A DNA stretch of 28,931 nucleotides from JBBDXA01 sp040902585 (GTDB taxonomy: Bacteria > Planctomycetota > Phycisphaerae > Phycisphaerales > Phycisphaeraceae): the NCBI GenBank assembly GCA_040902585.1, contig JBBDXA010000125.1:1-28931 (forward strand). Direction: 5' to 3'. Positions within the stretch are counted from its first letter, which is position 1. The number at the start of each line of letters is the position of its first letter. The notes under the pieces are model-generated. The model saw only the letters and a list, made by a program, of their open reading frames with translations. It searched no databases and was not told the origin of the DNA. Shown in pieces: positions 7,783 to 14,326 of this stretch. The position numbers and the translations under genes were made by a program.

Positions 7783-9096
7783 ATGCGCTACGAACGAGAG
7801 AACATCCAGCAGATGACGGCCTACACGCCCGGCGAACAGCCACAGGGCGGCGAGCGCGTGATCAAGTTGAACACCAACGAGAATCCGTACCCGCCCATCG
7901 AGCCGGTGATGGAGGCGATCCGCTCGCTGCCGGGGGAATTGCTGCGCAAGTATCCCTCGCCGGCGGCGATGGGGTTTCGCAAGGCGGCGGCAAAGGCGCA
8001 TGGTGTGACGCCGGAACAGATCATCGCCACCAACGGAGGCGATGAGCTGCTGCGTCTGGCGATCAGCGTGTACTGCGCTCCTAACTCCCCTCCCTTCCAG
8101 GGAGGGGTTGGGGGAGGGTCGCAACGATCGAATCCCCCACAAGGTCACTCGCCATCCGTCGCATCATCAGCGGACACGATTGCAGCATCGGCGTCGCAGA
8201 TTACTCTTGACCCGACCCTCCCCCAGCCCCTCCCTAGGAGGGAGGGGAGTCTGGCGCGCCGCGGCATCGGCATCTGCGAACCGAGCTACTCGCTCTATCC
8301 CGTCCTCGCCAGGGCCCACGACACGCCGGTGACCGCCGTGCCGCTGTCAGCCGACTTCGGCATCGCCGGTGATTTTGAAGATCGCGTCATCGCCGCCAGC
8401 GTGGGCTTGGTGCTCATCGTCAACCCGCACGCGCCATCTGGCAGGCTTTATGAAGTCACGCGGCTGCATCAGATGGCCTCGCGCCTGCGCGGGCATGCGG
8501 TGCTGCTCATCGATGAAGCCTACGTTGACTTCGCCGAGCGCGACTGCGTGTCGCTGGTGAAAGACAGCGACCTGGACAACGTGCTGCTGCTTCGCACCAT
8601 GAGCAAAGGTTACTCGCTGGCAGGCCTTCGCTTCGGGTACGGCATCGGCCACGCCGGCCTGATCGCGGCGATGGACAAGGTCCGCGACAGTTACAACACC
8701 GATGCCCTCGCCCAGGCCGCGGCCACGGCGGCGATCAGCAACCGCAACCTCGCGGCGACGTCGTGGAAGAAGGTCATCGCCGAGCGTGAGCGCATGACCG
8801 ACGCCCTGAAAACCCGCGGCTGGCAGGTGTTTCCCTCGCAGTCCAACTTCCTGCTGGCGGTGCCCGGGCTTAACTCCCCTCCCTCCCAGGGAGGGGCTGG
8901 GGGAGGGTCGGCCGTGCAGACGCCAGCCGCGCCCGCTGCGCCTGTTGCCCGACAAATCTACGAATCCCTCAAGGCCGGGCACATCCTCGTGCGATACTTT
9001 GATCTGGAAGGCCTGCGCGACAAGCTGCGCATCACCATCGGCACGCCGCAGCAGAATGATGCGGTGCTGACGGCGCTTCATCAGATGATGACATGA
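7783..9096 (+). CDS. hisC: Histidinol-phosphate aminotransferase with in-frame repeat insertions
   Basis: The protein has 437 residues, versus about 350-370 normally. It is the PLP enzyme that transaminates imidazole-acetol phosphate with glutamate to give histidinol phosphate. It shows NTNENPYPP at 30-38, NGGDELLRLA at 84-93, EPSYSLYP at 166-173, NPHAPSGRL at 214-222, DEAYVDFAE at 244-252 and TMSKGYSLAGLR with Schiff-base Lys275. The terminal part VRYFDLEGLRDKLRITIGT is intact. The extra length comes from two blocks. Residues 101-156 are encoded by two opposed R1 repeats plus the DNA between them. Residues 364-376 are encoded by a third R1 copy. Both fall in loops outside the motifs, and the frame stays open, so activity is plausible. 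ATG 7783 starts the conserved N-terminus. It leads a tight cluster with an ACP-like gene and hisB. Confidence 0.93.
   Translation: MRYERENIQQMTAYTPGEQPQGGERVIKLNTNENPYPPIEPVMEAIRSLPGELLRKYPSPAAMGFRKAAAKAHGVTPEQIIATNGGDELLRLAISVYCAPNSPPFQGGVGGGSQRSNPPQGHSPSVASSADTIAASASQITLDPTLPQPLPRREGSLARRGIGICEPSYSLYPVLARAHDTPVTAVPLSADFGIAGDFEDRVIAASVGLVLIVNPHAPSGRLYEVTRLHQMASRLRGHAVLLIDEAYVDFAERDCVSLVKDSDLDNVLLLRTMSKGYSLAGLRFGYGIGHAGLIAAMDKVRDSYNTDALAQAAATAAISNRNLAATSWKKVIAERERMTDALKTRGWQVFPSQSNFLLAVPGLNSPPSQGGAGGGSAVQTPAAPAAPVARQIYESLKAGHILVRYFDLEGLRDKLRITIGTPQQNDAVLTALHQMMT
8083..8121 (+). repeat. R1 repeat inside hisC, copy 1
   Basis: CCCCTCCC-TTCCA-GGGAGGGG hairpin plus the TTGGGGGAGGGTCG tail. It is 39 bp, or 13 codons, read in hisC as NSPPFQGGVGGGS. 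It is about 90 percent identical to copy 3 in the same orientation. Confidence 0.9.
8213..8250 (-). repeat. R1 repeat inside hisC, copy 2 (inverted)
   Basis: This is an inverted copy of the element at 8083-8121, 91 bases away, read in hisC as DPTLPQPLPRREGS. It is nearly identical to the intergenic copy at 3563-3600 on the same strand. The segment from copy 1 to copy 2 spans 168 bp, a multiple of three. Confidence 0.9.
8872..8910 (+). repeat. R1 repeat inside hisC, copy 3
   Basis: This 39-bp copy is read in frame as NSPPSQGGAGGGS, between the beta-strand SNFLLAVP and the helix beginning RQIYESL. It has the same orientation and reading frame as copy 1. The next roughly 14 residues are Ala/Pro-rich and may also be acquired. 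Confidence 0.9.
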
Positions 9097-9105
9097 AGGC
9101 GAGCA

Positions 9106-9498
9106 ATGTTATTCAAGTCCGCAATCGACAAGGTAGACGACTTCTGCCGAACCCGCGTACCCCAGGCTGACGCAGACTTCCTGCGCGAGCTAGACGCTCA
9201 AGCTAACGCAGAAAGGTCGCACATCGGGCTGGCGGTTCGGCGCGCCGTCGCCAAGGCCGGCCAAGTTGATCCACGCTACATTCGGGCCGACGATCGCGAA
9301 TCCGTCGAACTTGCGATCCTGCCTCTTTGGGACAGCATGGACTGGGTCCGACTCGTGATGAACATCGAAGATGAACTGGGCATCTCGATCCCCACTCACG
9401 AAGCGATGACGATTCGCGTGCGAGATTTCTCTGTTCGTTCGTGCGTGGAAGATGTGTCGGCGATCGTGCGTCGCCTTCGTGACAAAAGCACGACCTAA
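9106..9498 (+). CDS. Acyl-carrier-protein-like small protein between hisC and hisB
   Basis: The protein has 130 residues. The second half reads DSMDWVRLVMNIEDELGISI (76-95), which matches the DSLD...ELVMALEEEFGIEIP signature of acyl carrier proteins. Ser77 is in the position that receives phosphopantetheine. The N-terminal 70 residues (helical, charged) are longer than in a normal ACP, whose total length is about 80. Established family knowledge would make it a carrier of acyl or aminoacyl groups. Its partner enzymes are not in the window, and carrier function here is inference. It starts 9 bases after the hisC stop and ends 20 bases before hisB, so it is almost certainly co-transcribed with them. 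ATG 9106 has a weak AAGG upstream. An ACP-derived protein that has lost its original role remains possible. Confidence 0.75.
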   Translation: MLFKSAIDKVDDFCRTRVPQADADFLRELDAQANAERSHIGLAVRRAVAKAGQVDPRYIRADDRESVELAILPLWDSMDWVRLVMNIEDELGISIPTHEAMTIRVRDFSVRSCVEDVSAIVRRLRDKSTT

Positions 9499-9518
9499 CC
9501 CTATTCTCAGGACCCCGC

Positions 9519-10103
9519 ATGCCCCGAACCGCCACCATCACACGCAACACCAACGAAACCCAGATCAGCCTCGAACTGAACCTGGACGGTGGCAGCTACA
9601 CCCACCAGACCGGCGTCGGCTTCCTCGATCACATGCTCGATCACGTCGCCCGGCACGGCCGCTTCGGCCTGAACATCACCGCCAAGGGCGACCTTCACAT
9701 CGACGATCATCACACCGTTGAAGATGTCGCCATCGTTCTCGGTCAGGCACTCGACAAAGCCCTCGGCGACAAGAAAGGCATCGAGCGTTACGGCTTCGCC
9801 TCCGTGCCGATGGATGAAGCGCTGGCGCGGGTCAGTGTCGATCTCTCCGGCCGCGCCGCGCTGGTTTTCAACACCGACTTCGATTCGCAGCCCGCGAAAA
9901 TCGGCACCTTCGACACGCAGCTCGTCCGCGAGTTTTTCCAGGCGCTGGTCAACAACGCGAAGATGAACTGCCACGTCGAAGTGGTGCATGGTTCGAACCA
10001 TCACCACATTGTCGAGGCGATTTTCAAGGCCTTGGGCCGGGCCCTGCGCGATGCCGTGCGCGTGACGGGCACGGAAGTGCCCAGCACGAAGGGATCGCTG
10101 TGA
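9519..10103 (+). CDS. hisB: Imidazoleglycerol-phosphate dehydratase
   Basis: The protein has 194 residues, the normal monofunctional length. It removes water from imidazole glycerol phosphate to give imidazole-acetol phosphate, the substrate of HisC encoded just upstream. The diagnostic metal-binding His motifs are complete: FLDHMLDH at 35-42, DDHHTVED at 62-69 and HHHIVEA at 161-167. Glu/Asp partners are in place, and the C-terminus TEVPSTKGSL is canonical. ATG 9519 is preceded by AGGA at 6 bases. It lies 20 bases after the ACP-like gene in the same operon. Its stop is only 5 bases from the stop of the convergent mobA-like gene. There is no fused phosphatase domain. Confidence 0.97.
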   Translation: MPRTATITRNTNETQISLELNLDGGSYTHQTGVGFLDHMLDHVARHGRFGLNITAKGDLHIDDHHTVEDVAIVLGQALDKALGDKKGIERYGFASVPMDEALARVSVDLSGRAALVFNTDFDSQPAKIGTFDTQLVREFFQALVNNAKMNCHVEVVHGSNHHHIVEAIFKALGRALRDAVRVTGTEVPSTKGSL

Positions 10104-10108
10104 GGGAG

Positions 10109-10212
10109 CTATGAGCTATGAGCTATGAGCTGACAGCGTTCAGCTTTCAGCTTCAAGCCTCCCGCTTGGAGTATCTCTCTGGCTGATAGCTGAAAGCTGA
10201 TCGCTGACAGCT
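10109..10212. repeat. R4 inverted-repeat pair with tandem CTATGAG units
   Basis: The left arm 10128-10157 (AGCTGACAGC...CAGCTTTCAGC) and right arm 10183-10212 are inverted copies with only a few mismatches. They are separated by 25 bases. Three direct CTATGAG units (10109-10129) precede the left arm. The element fills the junction after hisB and is read on the minus strand as the C-terminal tail and stop codon of the mobA-like gene. Confidence 0.85.
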
Positions 10213-10813
10213 TCTTCAGGTCTTCGCGCCGATTGATGTTCAGGTAATCACCCTCATCGCGCGGCCAGCTCAGGTTCGCACAGCCGACCTCGCGCCGCGA
10301 TGACAACTGCTGCGGCCCGCGCAGGCCCGCCTGCCATGCCTGTCGCAATAGTCGTGCCCCGCGGCCCGCGCGGAACACGCAAGGCAACGGCTCGCAGCGC
10401 CCGCAGCGCGGACCATTCACCCATCGGCTCATCACGCCCACCAGCGAACGAGTCATCGATAGCTGGCGCACCATCGACGCCACATGAACGGGCGAGATCA
10501 TCGGCATGTCAGCCGCGGCGAAGACGATGAGCGAACCGAGCGGTGCCTGAGATAACACCTGCATCATCGCCGCGAGAGGCCCGGCGAACGGCACGCGATC
10601 GACCAGGATGCGATCAAACGCTCCCGTGCCGGGCGGCAGGACACCCGGCGCGACACTCAGCCAGCCTTCAACGGGAAGGCCGCGGCGCAGGCGGGCGAGC
10701 AGCCACGCGGCGATGGGGGTGCCGGCCAGGTGAAGGTTCAGCTTGGACGAACCGAAGCGACGGCTGCGCCCGCCGGCGAGGATGCAGAGGATTTGTTTAC
10801 CCGCGGGCTTCAT
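10109..10813 (-). CDS. MobA-like nucleotidyltransferase with repeat-encoded C-terminal tail
   Basis: The protein has 234 residues. The N-terminus CILAGGRSRRFGSSKLNLHL (10-29) is the nucleotide-binding signature of the MobA/GTP:molybdopterin guanylyltransferase family, with the Lys of the SSK motif present. VDRVPFAGPLAAM at 71-83 and FAAADMPMISP (98-108, metal-binding Asp102) follow. The core ends at DYLNINRREDL (189-199), the usual family end. The last roughly 34 residues (LSAISFQLSA...QLIAHSS) are encoded entirely by an R4 repeat. Molybdopterin guanylylation is one candidate role. The absence of other molybdenum cofactor genes means a different small nucleotidyltransferase role is possible. 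Its ATG overlaps the HIT stop by four bases (ATGA), indicating translational coupling. Confidence 0.88.
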   Translation of the reverse strand: MKPAGKQILCILAGGRSRRFGSSKLNLHLAGTPIAAWLLARLRRGLPVEGWLSVAPGVLPPGTGAFDRILVDRVPFAGPLAAMMQVLSQAPLGSLIVFAAADMPMISPVHVASMVRQLSMTRSLVGVMSRWVNGPRCGRCEPLPCVFRAGRGARLLRQAWQAGLRGPQQLSSRREVGCANLSWPRDEGDYLNINRREDLKKLSAISFQLSAREILQAGGLKLKAERCQLIAHSS

Positions 10814-11235
10814 AGCTTCCCTTTGATCGCCTCCAACAATCGCGGCACCTCAGCCGGATCGAGTTTGCCTGCGGGCCAGCGGTAGCCCAGTTCATCGCCT
10901 TCGCGGCGCGGGATGATGTGAAAGTGAACGTGCATCACGACCTGGCCCGCGACTTTGCCGTTGTTCTGAAGCACGTTCCAGCCCTGCACCGCCAGCCCTT
11001 GAGCAACCGCAGCGCCGACCCGGCTCACGGCCTGGCCGCAGGCGGCCGCGACCTGGGCAGGCAGCTCGTTCAGCGTGACCCAGTGACCTTTGGGAATGAC
11101 CAGTGTGTGTCCGCGCGACAAAGGCCCGACGTCGAGGAAGGAGAGCACGTGCTCGTCTTCGTAGACCTTGTGACAGGGAATCGTGCCGGCGATGATCTTG
11201 CAGAAGATGCAATCGCCGCTGTGGGGCAGTGACAT
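10810..11235 (-). CDS. HIT-family nucleotide hydrolase/transferase
   Basis: The protein has 141 residues, a typical length for the family. HIT proteins hydrolyse or transfer nucleoside monophosphates from substrates such as nucleoside phosphoramidates or dinucleotides. The zinc-type N-terminus CIFCKIIAGTIPCHKVYED is at 9-27. LDVGPLSRGHTLVIPK is at 35-49, and the catalytic histidine triad MHVHFHIIPR is at 101-110, all intact. ATG 11235 is preceded by GGAGG at 7 bases, an excellent ribosome binding site. The remaining open frame upstream overlaps the terminator hairpin and was rejected. Its stop overlaps the mobA-like start, so the two are translated from one message. The physiological substrate cannot be told from the sequence. 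Confidence 0.95.
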   Translation of the reverse strand: MSLPHSGDCIFCKIIAGTIPCHKVYEDEHVLSFLDVGPLSRGHTLVIPKGHWVTLNELPAQVAAACGQAVSRVGAAVAQGLAVQGWNVLQNNGKVAGQVVMHVHFHIIPRREGDELGYRWPAGKLDPAEVPRLLEAIKGKL

Positions 11236-11257
11236 GGCGTGACCTCCATCAAAATGA

Positions 11258-11288
11258 ACAGGCCCCCCGCACCACACGAGGGGCCTGT
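11258..11288 (-). terminator. Hairpin terminator after the duplicated-Cys gene
   Basis: ACAGGCCCC and GGGGCCTGT form a perfect 9-bp stem with a 13-base loop, 26 bases past the stop of the minus-strand gene at 11314. On the minus strand it is followed by TCATTTTGAT, a weak U-rich tract. It sits just upstream of the HIT start, so it would separate the two transcription units. Confidence 0.6.
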
Positions 11289-11313
11289 CGAATATCACTG
11301 AATCAGGTCAGGA

Positions 11314-11691
11314 TTACTCCTTGACCTTGACCTTGGCGAGGACCGCAGCGGGATCCTTCTTGGCCTTGCCCTGGCAGTTGCCACAGCAGAAGGCGACGGT
11401 CACGGTCGTGGAGGCGTCTTCGCTGATGTCTTTGCCGCTGAGGGGGCACTTGTCCAGGGCCTTGACCTTGCCGATGTTCGCGGCCAGGTCCTTGTCGAAC
11501 TTGCCCTTGCAGTTGTTGCAGCAGAAGCTGACCTTGATGTCGATCGTCTTCTCGGGGTTCACAGCCTTGCCCGCAAGCGGACACTTGTCGTTGATCGGGC
11601 CGGATTTCTTCTCTTCAGCGTTCACGTTGAACGCAACGAACAATCCGACGATCGCCAACACTGCCAGACTCAATCCAGTACGCTTCATCAT
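11314..11691 (-). CDS. Small secreted protein with duplicated CPLxGK/FCCxNC motif
   Basis: The protein has 125 residues. A signal peptide (hydrophobic 7-22, cleavage near AEE) is followed by two similar halves of about 45 residues. Each half contains CPL(A/S)GK and, about 20 residues later, FCC(N/G)NCxGK. The cysteines are 37, 57, 58, 61 and 82, 102, 103, 106. Four Cys per half with Lys-rich spacing suggests metal binding or disulfide redox in the periplasm. This resembles small YHS-like metal-binding secreted proteins seen in Planctomycetota, but I cannot name a family securely. ATG 11691 was chosen because AAAGGA precedes it at 8 bases; ATG 11688 and ATG 11700 are alternatives. The gene is monocistronic, with a hairpin terminator downstream and a divergent gene upstream. 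Confidence 0.85.
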   Translation of the reverse strand: MMKRTGLSLAVLAIVGLFVAFNVNAEEKKSGPINDKCPLAGKAVNPEKTIDIKVSFCCNNCKGKFDKDLAANIGKVKALDKCPLSGKDISEDASTTVTVAFCCGNCQGKAKKDPAAVLAKVKVKE

Positions 11692-11957
11692 GGGATGCAT
11701 CCTTTCAACGAATGAGGGGGTTCCTGCTATTTGCTTTATCCTTCGCCAACACGGCTCAGGCTTACATTTCCTTGGATTCTACCGGCCCCGGAAAGATTGC
11801 ACCAGACCTGCCTGTGGTTTCAAGAGAAAAACAATTCGCTGGGTCACAGGCAACATTTGATTCATTTAGTATCCTTGAAGCCAACGCGTCCGTCAACACA
11901 TTTATTCGCTGCCAGCTTTCTTTTGATCACCCCGTCGCCGACCGCCTCGAGCCTTCC

Positions 11958-12542
11958 ATGCCTGATCGCCCTCAGCCGCTGACCCGTCCCGATGGCCCCG
12001 TGGTGACCTGCGAGAAGACTTTGCTGGCCCTGGCGTCGATTCGTAAGTTGAGGCTATTGCCGGAATTGCATGGCACCGTCGCCATCGCACTTTCCAACTA
12101 TGAAGCGGTCTGCGAGGCTCTGGGGCAGGTCGTACCGGAGGCTGGCGGGGCTGTCGTTATCCCGCCTGATAAGGGTTTTACCCCAGCGCCGGGCCTGCCG
12201 TGGCTTTTTGTTTTGCACGATCAACCGGGGCAGCTCCTGCCCGCGCGGGTCGATCATCCGCAGAACTCGAGCGCCGCCGAGGCCGCGACGTTGCGACTGG
12301 CGCTTTCCATTCCCGCCTCCCTCGTCCTGCTCGATGGTCCCATCAAGGAACGCGCCAAGCTCAGCTTCATCAAAAGCGAAGGCACCGTCTCCATGCTCGT
12401 CACCGCCTACCGCCAAGGCCTGCTCTCGGCGGTGAAGCCGATGGTCATCGCACTGGAAAAACTCGGCCACGGCGATGTCCTGCCGCCAAAGGAATCGCTC
12501 GAGGCGTTGTGGGTCGCGCTGGATAAAATGGAAGAGGCGTGA
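11958..12542 (+). CDS. Degenerate DUF3368/PIN-like protein
   Basis: The protein has 194 residues. LLALASIRKLRLLPELHGTV, AAEAATLRLALSIPASLVLLD (106-126) and the C-terminal GTVSMLVTAYRQGLLSAVKP line up with DUF3368, a PIN-like nuclease family usually found as toxins. The first acidic residue expected in VVSDTSPL is not conserved (VVTCEKTL), and the second Glu of the EAEA motif is Ala. Glu108 and Asp126 remain. An extra Pro-rich segment at 60-100 is unusual. It is therefore probably catalytically impaired or repurposed. No antitoxin gene precedes it. ATG 11958 fits the family start. The open frame extends to 11712, but that part looks non-coding and lies in the divergent spacer, which should hold the promoters for this gene and the Cys-rich gene. 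Confidence 0.6.
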   Translation: MPDRPQPLTRPDGPVVTCEKTLLALASIRKLRLLPELHGTVAIALSNYEAVCEALGQVVPEAGGAVVIPPDKGFTPAPGLPWLFVLHDQPGQLLPARVDHPQNSSAAEAATLRLALSIPASLVLLDGPIKERAKLSFIKSEGTVSMLVTAYRQGLLSAVKPMVIALEKLGHGDVLPPKESLEALWVALDKMEEA

Positions 12543-12552
12543 GGAGAGGCGA

Positions 12553-12666
12553 GAGGGGACAGGAATCAGGAATCAGGAATCAGAATTATAGAGAGCGCCT
12601 GCAGATGGAATATTCGTCTCTTTCCTGTCTCCTGTCCCCTGACCCCTGTCCCCTGACCCCTGTCTC
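12553..12666. repeat. R5 inverted pair of GGACAGG/AATCAGG microrepeats
   Basis: The left side carries GGGGACAGG and three AATCAGG-type units. The right side carries CCTGTC, CCTGTCCC and CCCTGACC units, forming an imperfect inverted copy with about a 38-base spacer. It fills the convergent junction between the PIN-like gene and the two-TM protein gene and may act as a bidirectional transcript end. Confidence 0.7.
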
Positions 12667-12919
12667 AGAACCGGTCCATTCTCGCGCTCATCCACGCCCA
12701 CAGCTTCTGGCTCAACCGCAGGAATACGAACGGCAGCACCACCGCCATCGCCAGCGCGATGATCACGATCCATGTGATCTGATCACCCAGAACCCAAGGC
12801 CCGATGAACATCGACCAGACCATCACCGGCAACATCGTCAGGATCATGTTGAAGGTGATCGCCCCGGTCATTTCGCCGTGCCGATCCTGCTTTCCTTCTT
12901 TGGCTTTGTACTCGGCCAT
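12665..12919 (-). CDS. Small two-transmembrane protein
   Basis: The protein has 84 residues. A charged cytoplasmic-looking N-terminus (AEYKAKEGKQDRHGE) precedes two hydrophobic segments at about 20-40 and 48-68 and a basic tail RLSQKLWAWMSARMDRF. No family is recognised. ATG 12919 was chosen because the longer open frame upstream runs back into the promoter of the divergent gene. Codon use and membrane hydropathy support a real gene, but nothing indicates its role. Confidence 0.65.
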   Translation of the reverse strand: MAEYKAKEGKQDRHGEMTGAITFNMILTMLPVMVWSMFIGPWVLGDQITWIVIIALAMAVVLPFVFLRLSQKLWAWMSARMDRF

Positions 12920-12950
12920 GATGACTCTCTCGTATTGTTGATTCCGCCTG

Positions 12951-12980
12951 TTCCGTAGCTTCCACCTCGCAGCGTACAAT
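12951..12980 (+). promoter_or_regulatory. Candidate promoter for the secreted Pro-rich protein gene
   Basis: TTCCGT (12951-12956) and TACAAT (12975-12980) are spaced 18 bases apart in the divergent spacer, about 60 bases before the start codon at 13039. The -10 box is a good sigma-70 match and the -35 box is weak. Confidence 0.35.
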
Positions 12981-13038
12981 AGTAGACCGGTCAGGCTGAT
13001 GTGTTCCTGATGACTGTCCAAACGCCTGGGAGCCGATC

Positions 13039-14280
13039 ATGCGAACCCTCGTAACCTCCGCCCTTCTCATCGCTCTCTTCGCCACAACCTCCGCCCTGCT
13101 CGCGGCCCATTCCAAGGAAGTCGAAGCCCGCTTCGACTCCACCTACGGGGCGGCGGTGCGCGGCGTCAAGTCCACACGCTCCACCGCTGACGACGCCAAG
13201 CTCGCCGCGGTCCTCCTCGCGGATGCGGAAAAAGCCGGTAACGCCGATCCCTTTGCCGTCAAGCTTTATGAAGAGACGTGGGAACTGGGCAAGCTCCACA
13301 CCACCGGCTTCCCTCCCGCGGTCGACGCCCTTCAGCAGCTCGCCCGCATGCAGCCAAAGCGACAGCTCGAGATGCAGGAGAACCTGCTCTGGCTCTACGA
13401 GGTCATCTTCCGCAACGCCAAGGGCGAAACGTCCAGCAAGTTCGGCAACGCGATCGTGGACCTGACGAAAGAGATCGTCGAAGGCAAGAAGAAGCGGGCG
13501 GAGTACAGCGACGCGATCAAGCTGCTGACGAAAGGCCAGGCCATCGCGCGGGCGATCAAGTCGCCCAAGGTCGATCACTTCACGCCTTTGATCCAGGAAC
13601 TGCGTCCGCTGGCGGTGATCGACACGAAGATTCAGATCGCCAAGCGGGCCCTGGCAAAGGATGTGAAAGACAAAGGCGCGATGACCGACCTGCGCGATCA
13701 TTACCTGCGCGATCTGGATCGGCCGATCTCCGCGAAGACTTATACCGAGATGCTGGGCGACAGTGCGATGGTGCAGAAGATGACGCTGGCGGGTCAGCCG
13801 GTGGACTCGCTCGATGCCAGCGCGGCAGGCGAACTGGCGGGGTGGTACGCGAGCATGGGTGACGACGGCCTGGCGCTGGGCCGGCAGAACGCGCTCATTC
13901 GCGCGAAGGTCTACTACGAACGCGCCCTGCAACTGAAGGCCGGCGATGCGCAGCTCAAGGCCGGCCTCGACGCGGTGCATGCCAAGCTCTCTGCCTTGAA
14001 GGTGAGCGAACCGGAAGCGAACGACCTGGCCCGCAGCCGGCGCGATCGCCTGGGCATCACGGTCGCGGCCCGCCCGGTGCCGAAGCCTGAGCCGAAACCT
14101 GTTCCCAAGCCTCCGAAGCCGGACCCGACGCCGAAGCCGCCTGTGGTGAAGCCGCAGCCGCAGCCGGAGCCCGCGCCTGAACCGGCGATGGTCGAGCCGA
14201 AGGAAGTGGAACCGGAGAACGAGGAGAAGGAACTCACCGAGGAATACTGGCGGAATCGCAAGAGTATTTTTGATTTTTGA
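13039..14280 (+). CDS. Secreted helical protein with Pro-rich C-terminal region
   Basis: The protein has 413 residues. A signal peptide (LVTSALLIALFATTSALLAA, about 4-23) is followed by roughly 300 residues of helical, TPR-like sequence, including ALIRAKVYYERALQLKAGDA at about 287-306. Then comes a Pro/Lys/Glu-rich low-complexity stretch (about 345-390) dominated by PKP and PEP units. The protein ends in an acidic segment and the tail EEYWRNRKSIFDF. ATG 13039 has GGGAG at 6 bases. The Pro-rich stretch may span peptidoglycan or act as a flexible linker. The hydrophobic-charged tail looks like a docking peptide, but that is inference. No known family was recognised. It is convergent with the glycosyltransferase gene, with an R2 repeat pair between them. 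Confidence 0.8.
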   Translation: MRTLVTSALLIALFATTSALLAAHSKEVEARFDSTYGAAVRGVKSTRSTADDAKLAAVLLADAEKAGNADPFAVKLYEETWELGKLHTTGFPPAVDALQQLARMQPKRQLEMQENLLWLYEVIFRNAKGETSSKFGNAIVDLTKEIVEGKKKRAEYSDAIKLLTKGQAIARAIKSPKVDHFTPLIQELRPLAVIDTKIQIAKRALAKDVKDKGAMTDLRDHYLRDLDRPISAKTYTEMLGDSAMVQKMTLAGQPVDSLDASAAGELAGWYASMGDDGLALGRQNALIRAKVYYERALQLKAGDAQLKAGLDAVHAKLSALKVSEPEANDLARSRRDRLGITVAARPVPKPEPKPVPKPPKPDPTPKPPVVKPQPQPEPAPEPAMVEPKEVEPENEEKELTEEYWRNRKSIFDF

Positions 14281-14326
14281 GGGCGGGCTTTGAGTGCGAT
14301 CGGATTAAGAAAGTGTGTGAAGGTTG

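Noticed and set aside
8083..8250. Intein or intron in hisC
   Set aside because: The inserted part is far too short for an intein, has no splicing motifs, and consists of two R1 repeats also found outside genes.
8083..8910. CRISPR-like array in the R1 repeats
   Set aside because: Only three copies with opposite orientations and unequal spacing lie inside a coding frame, and no cas gene is nearby.
11712..11957. N-terminal extension of the PIN-like protein with signal-like MRGFLLFALSFANTAQA
   Set aside because: The stretch after it lacks coding character and lies in the divergent spacer; the family homology begins after 11958.
12991..13980. Minus-strand open frame of 329 codons
   Set aside because: It is antisense to the secreted Pro-rich protein gene; no signal, no motif.
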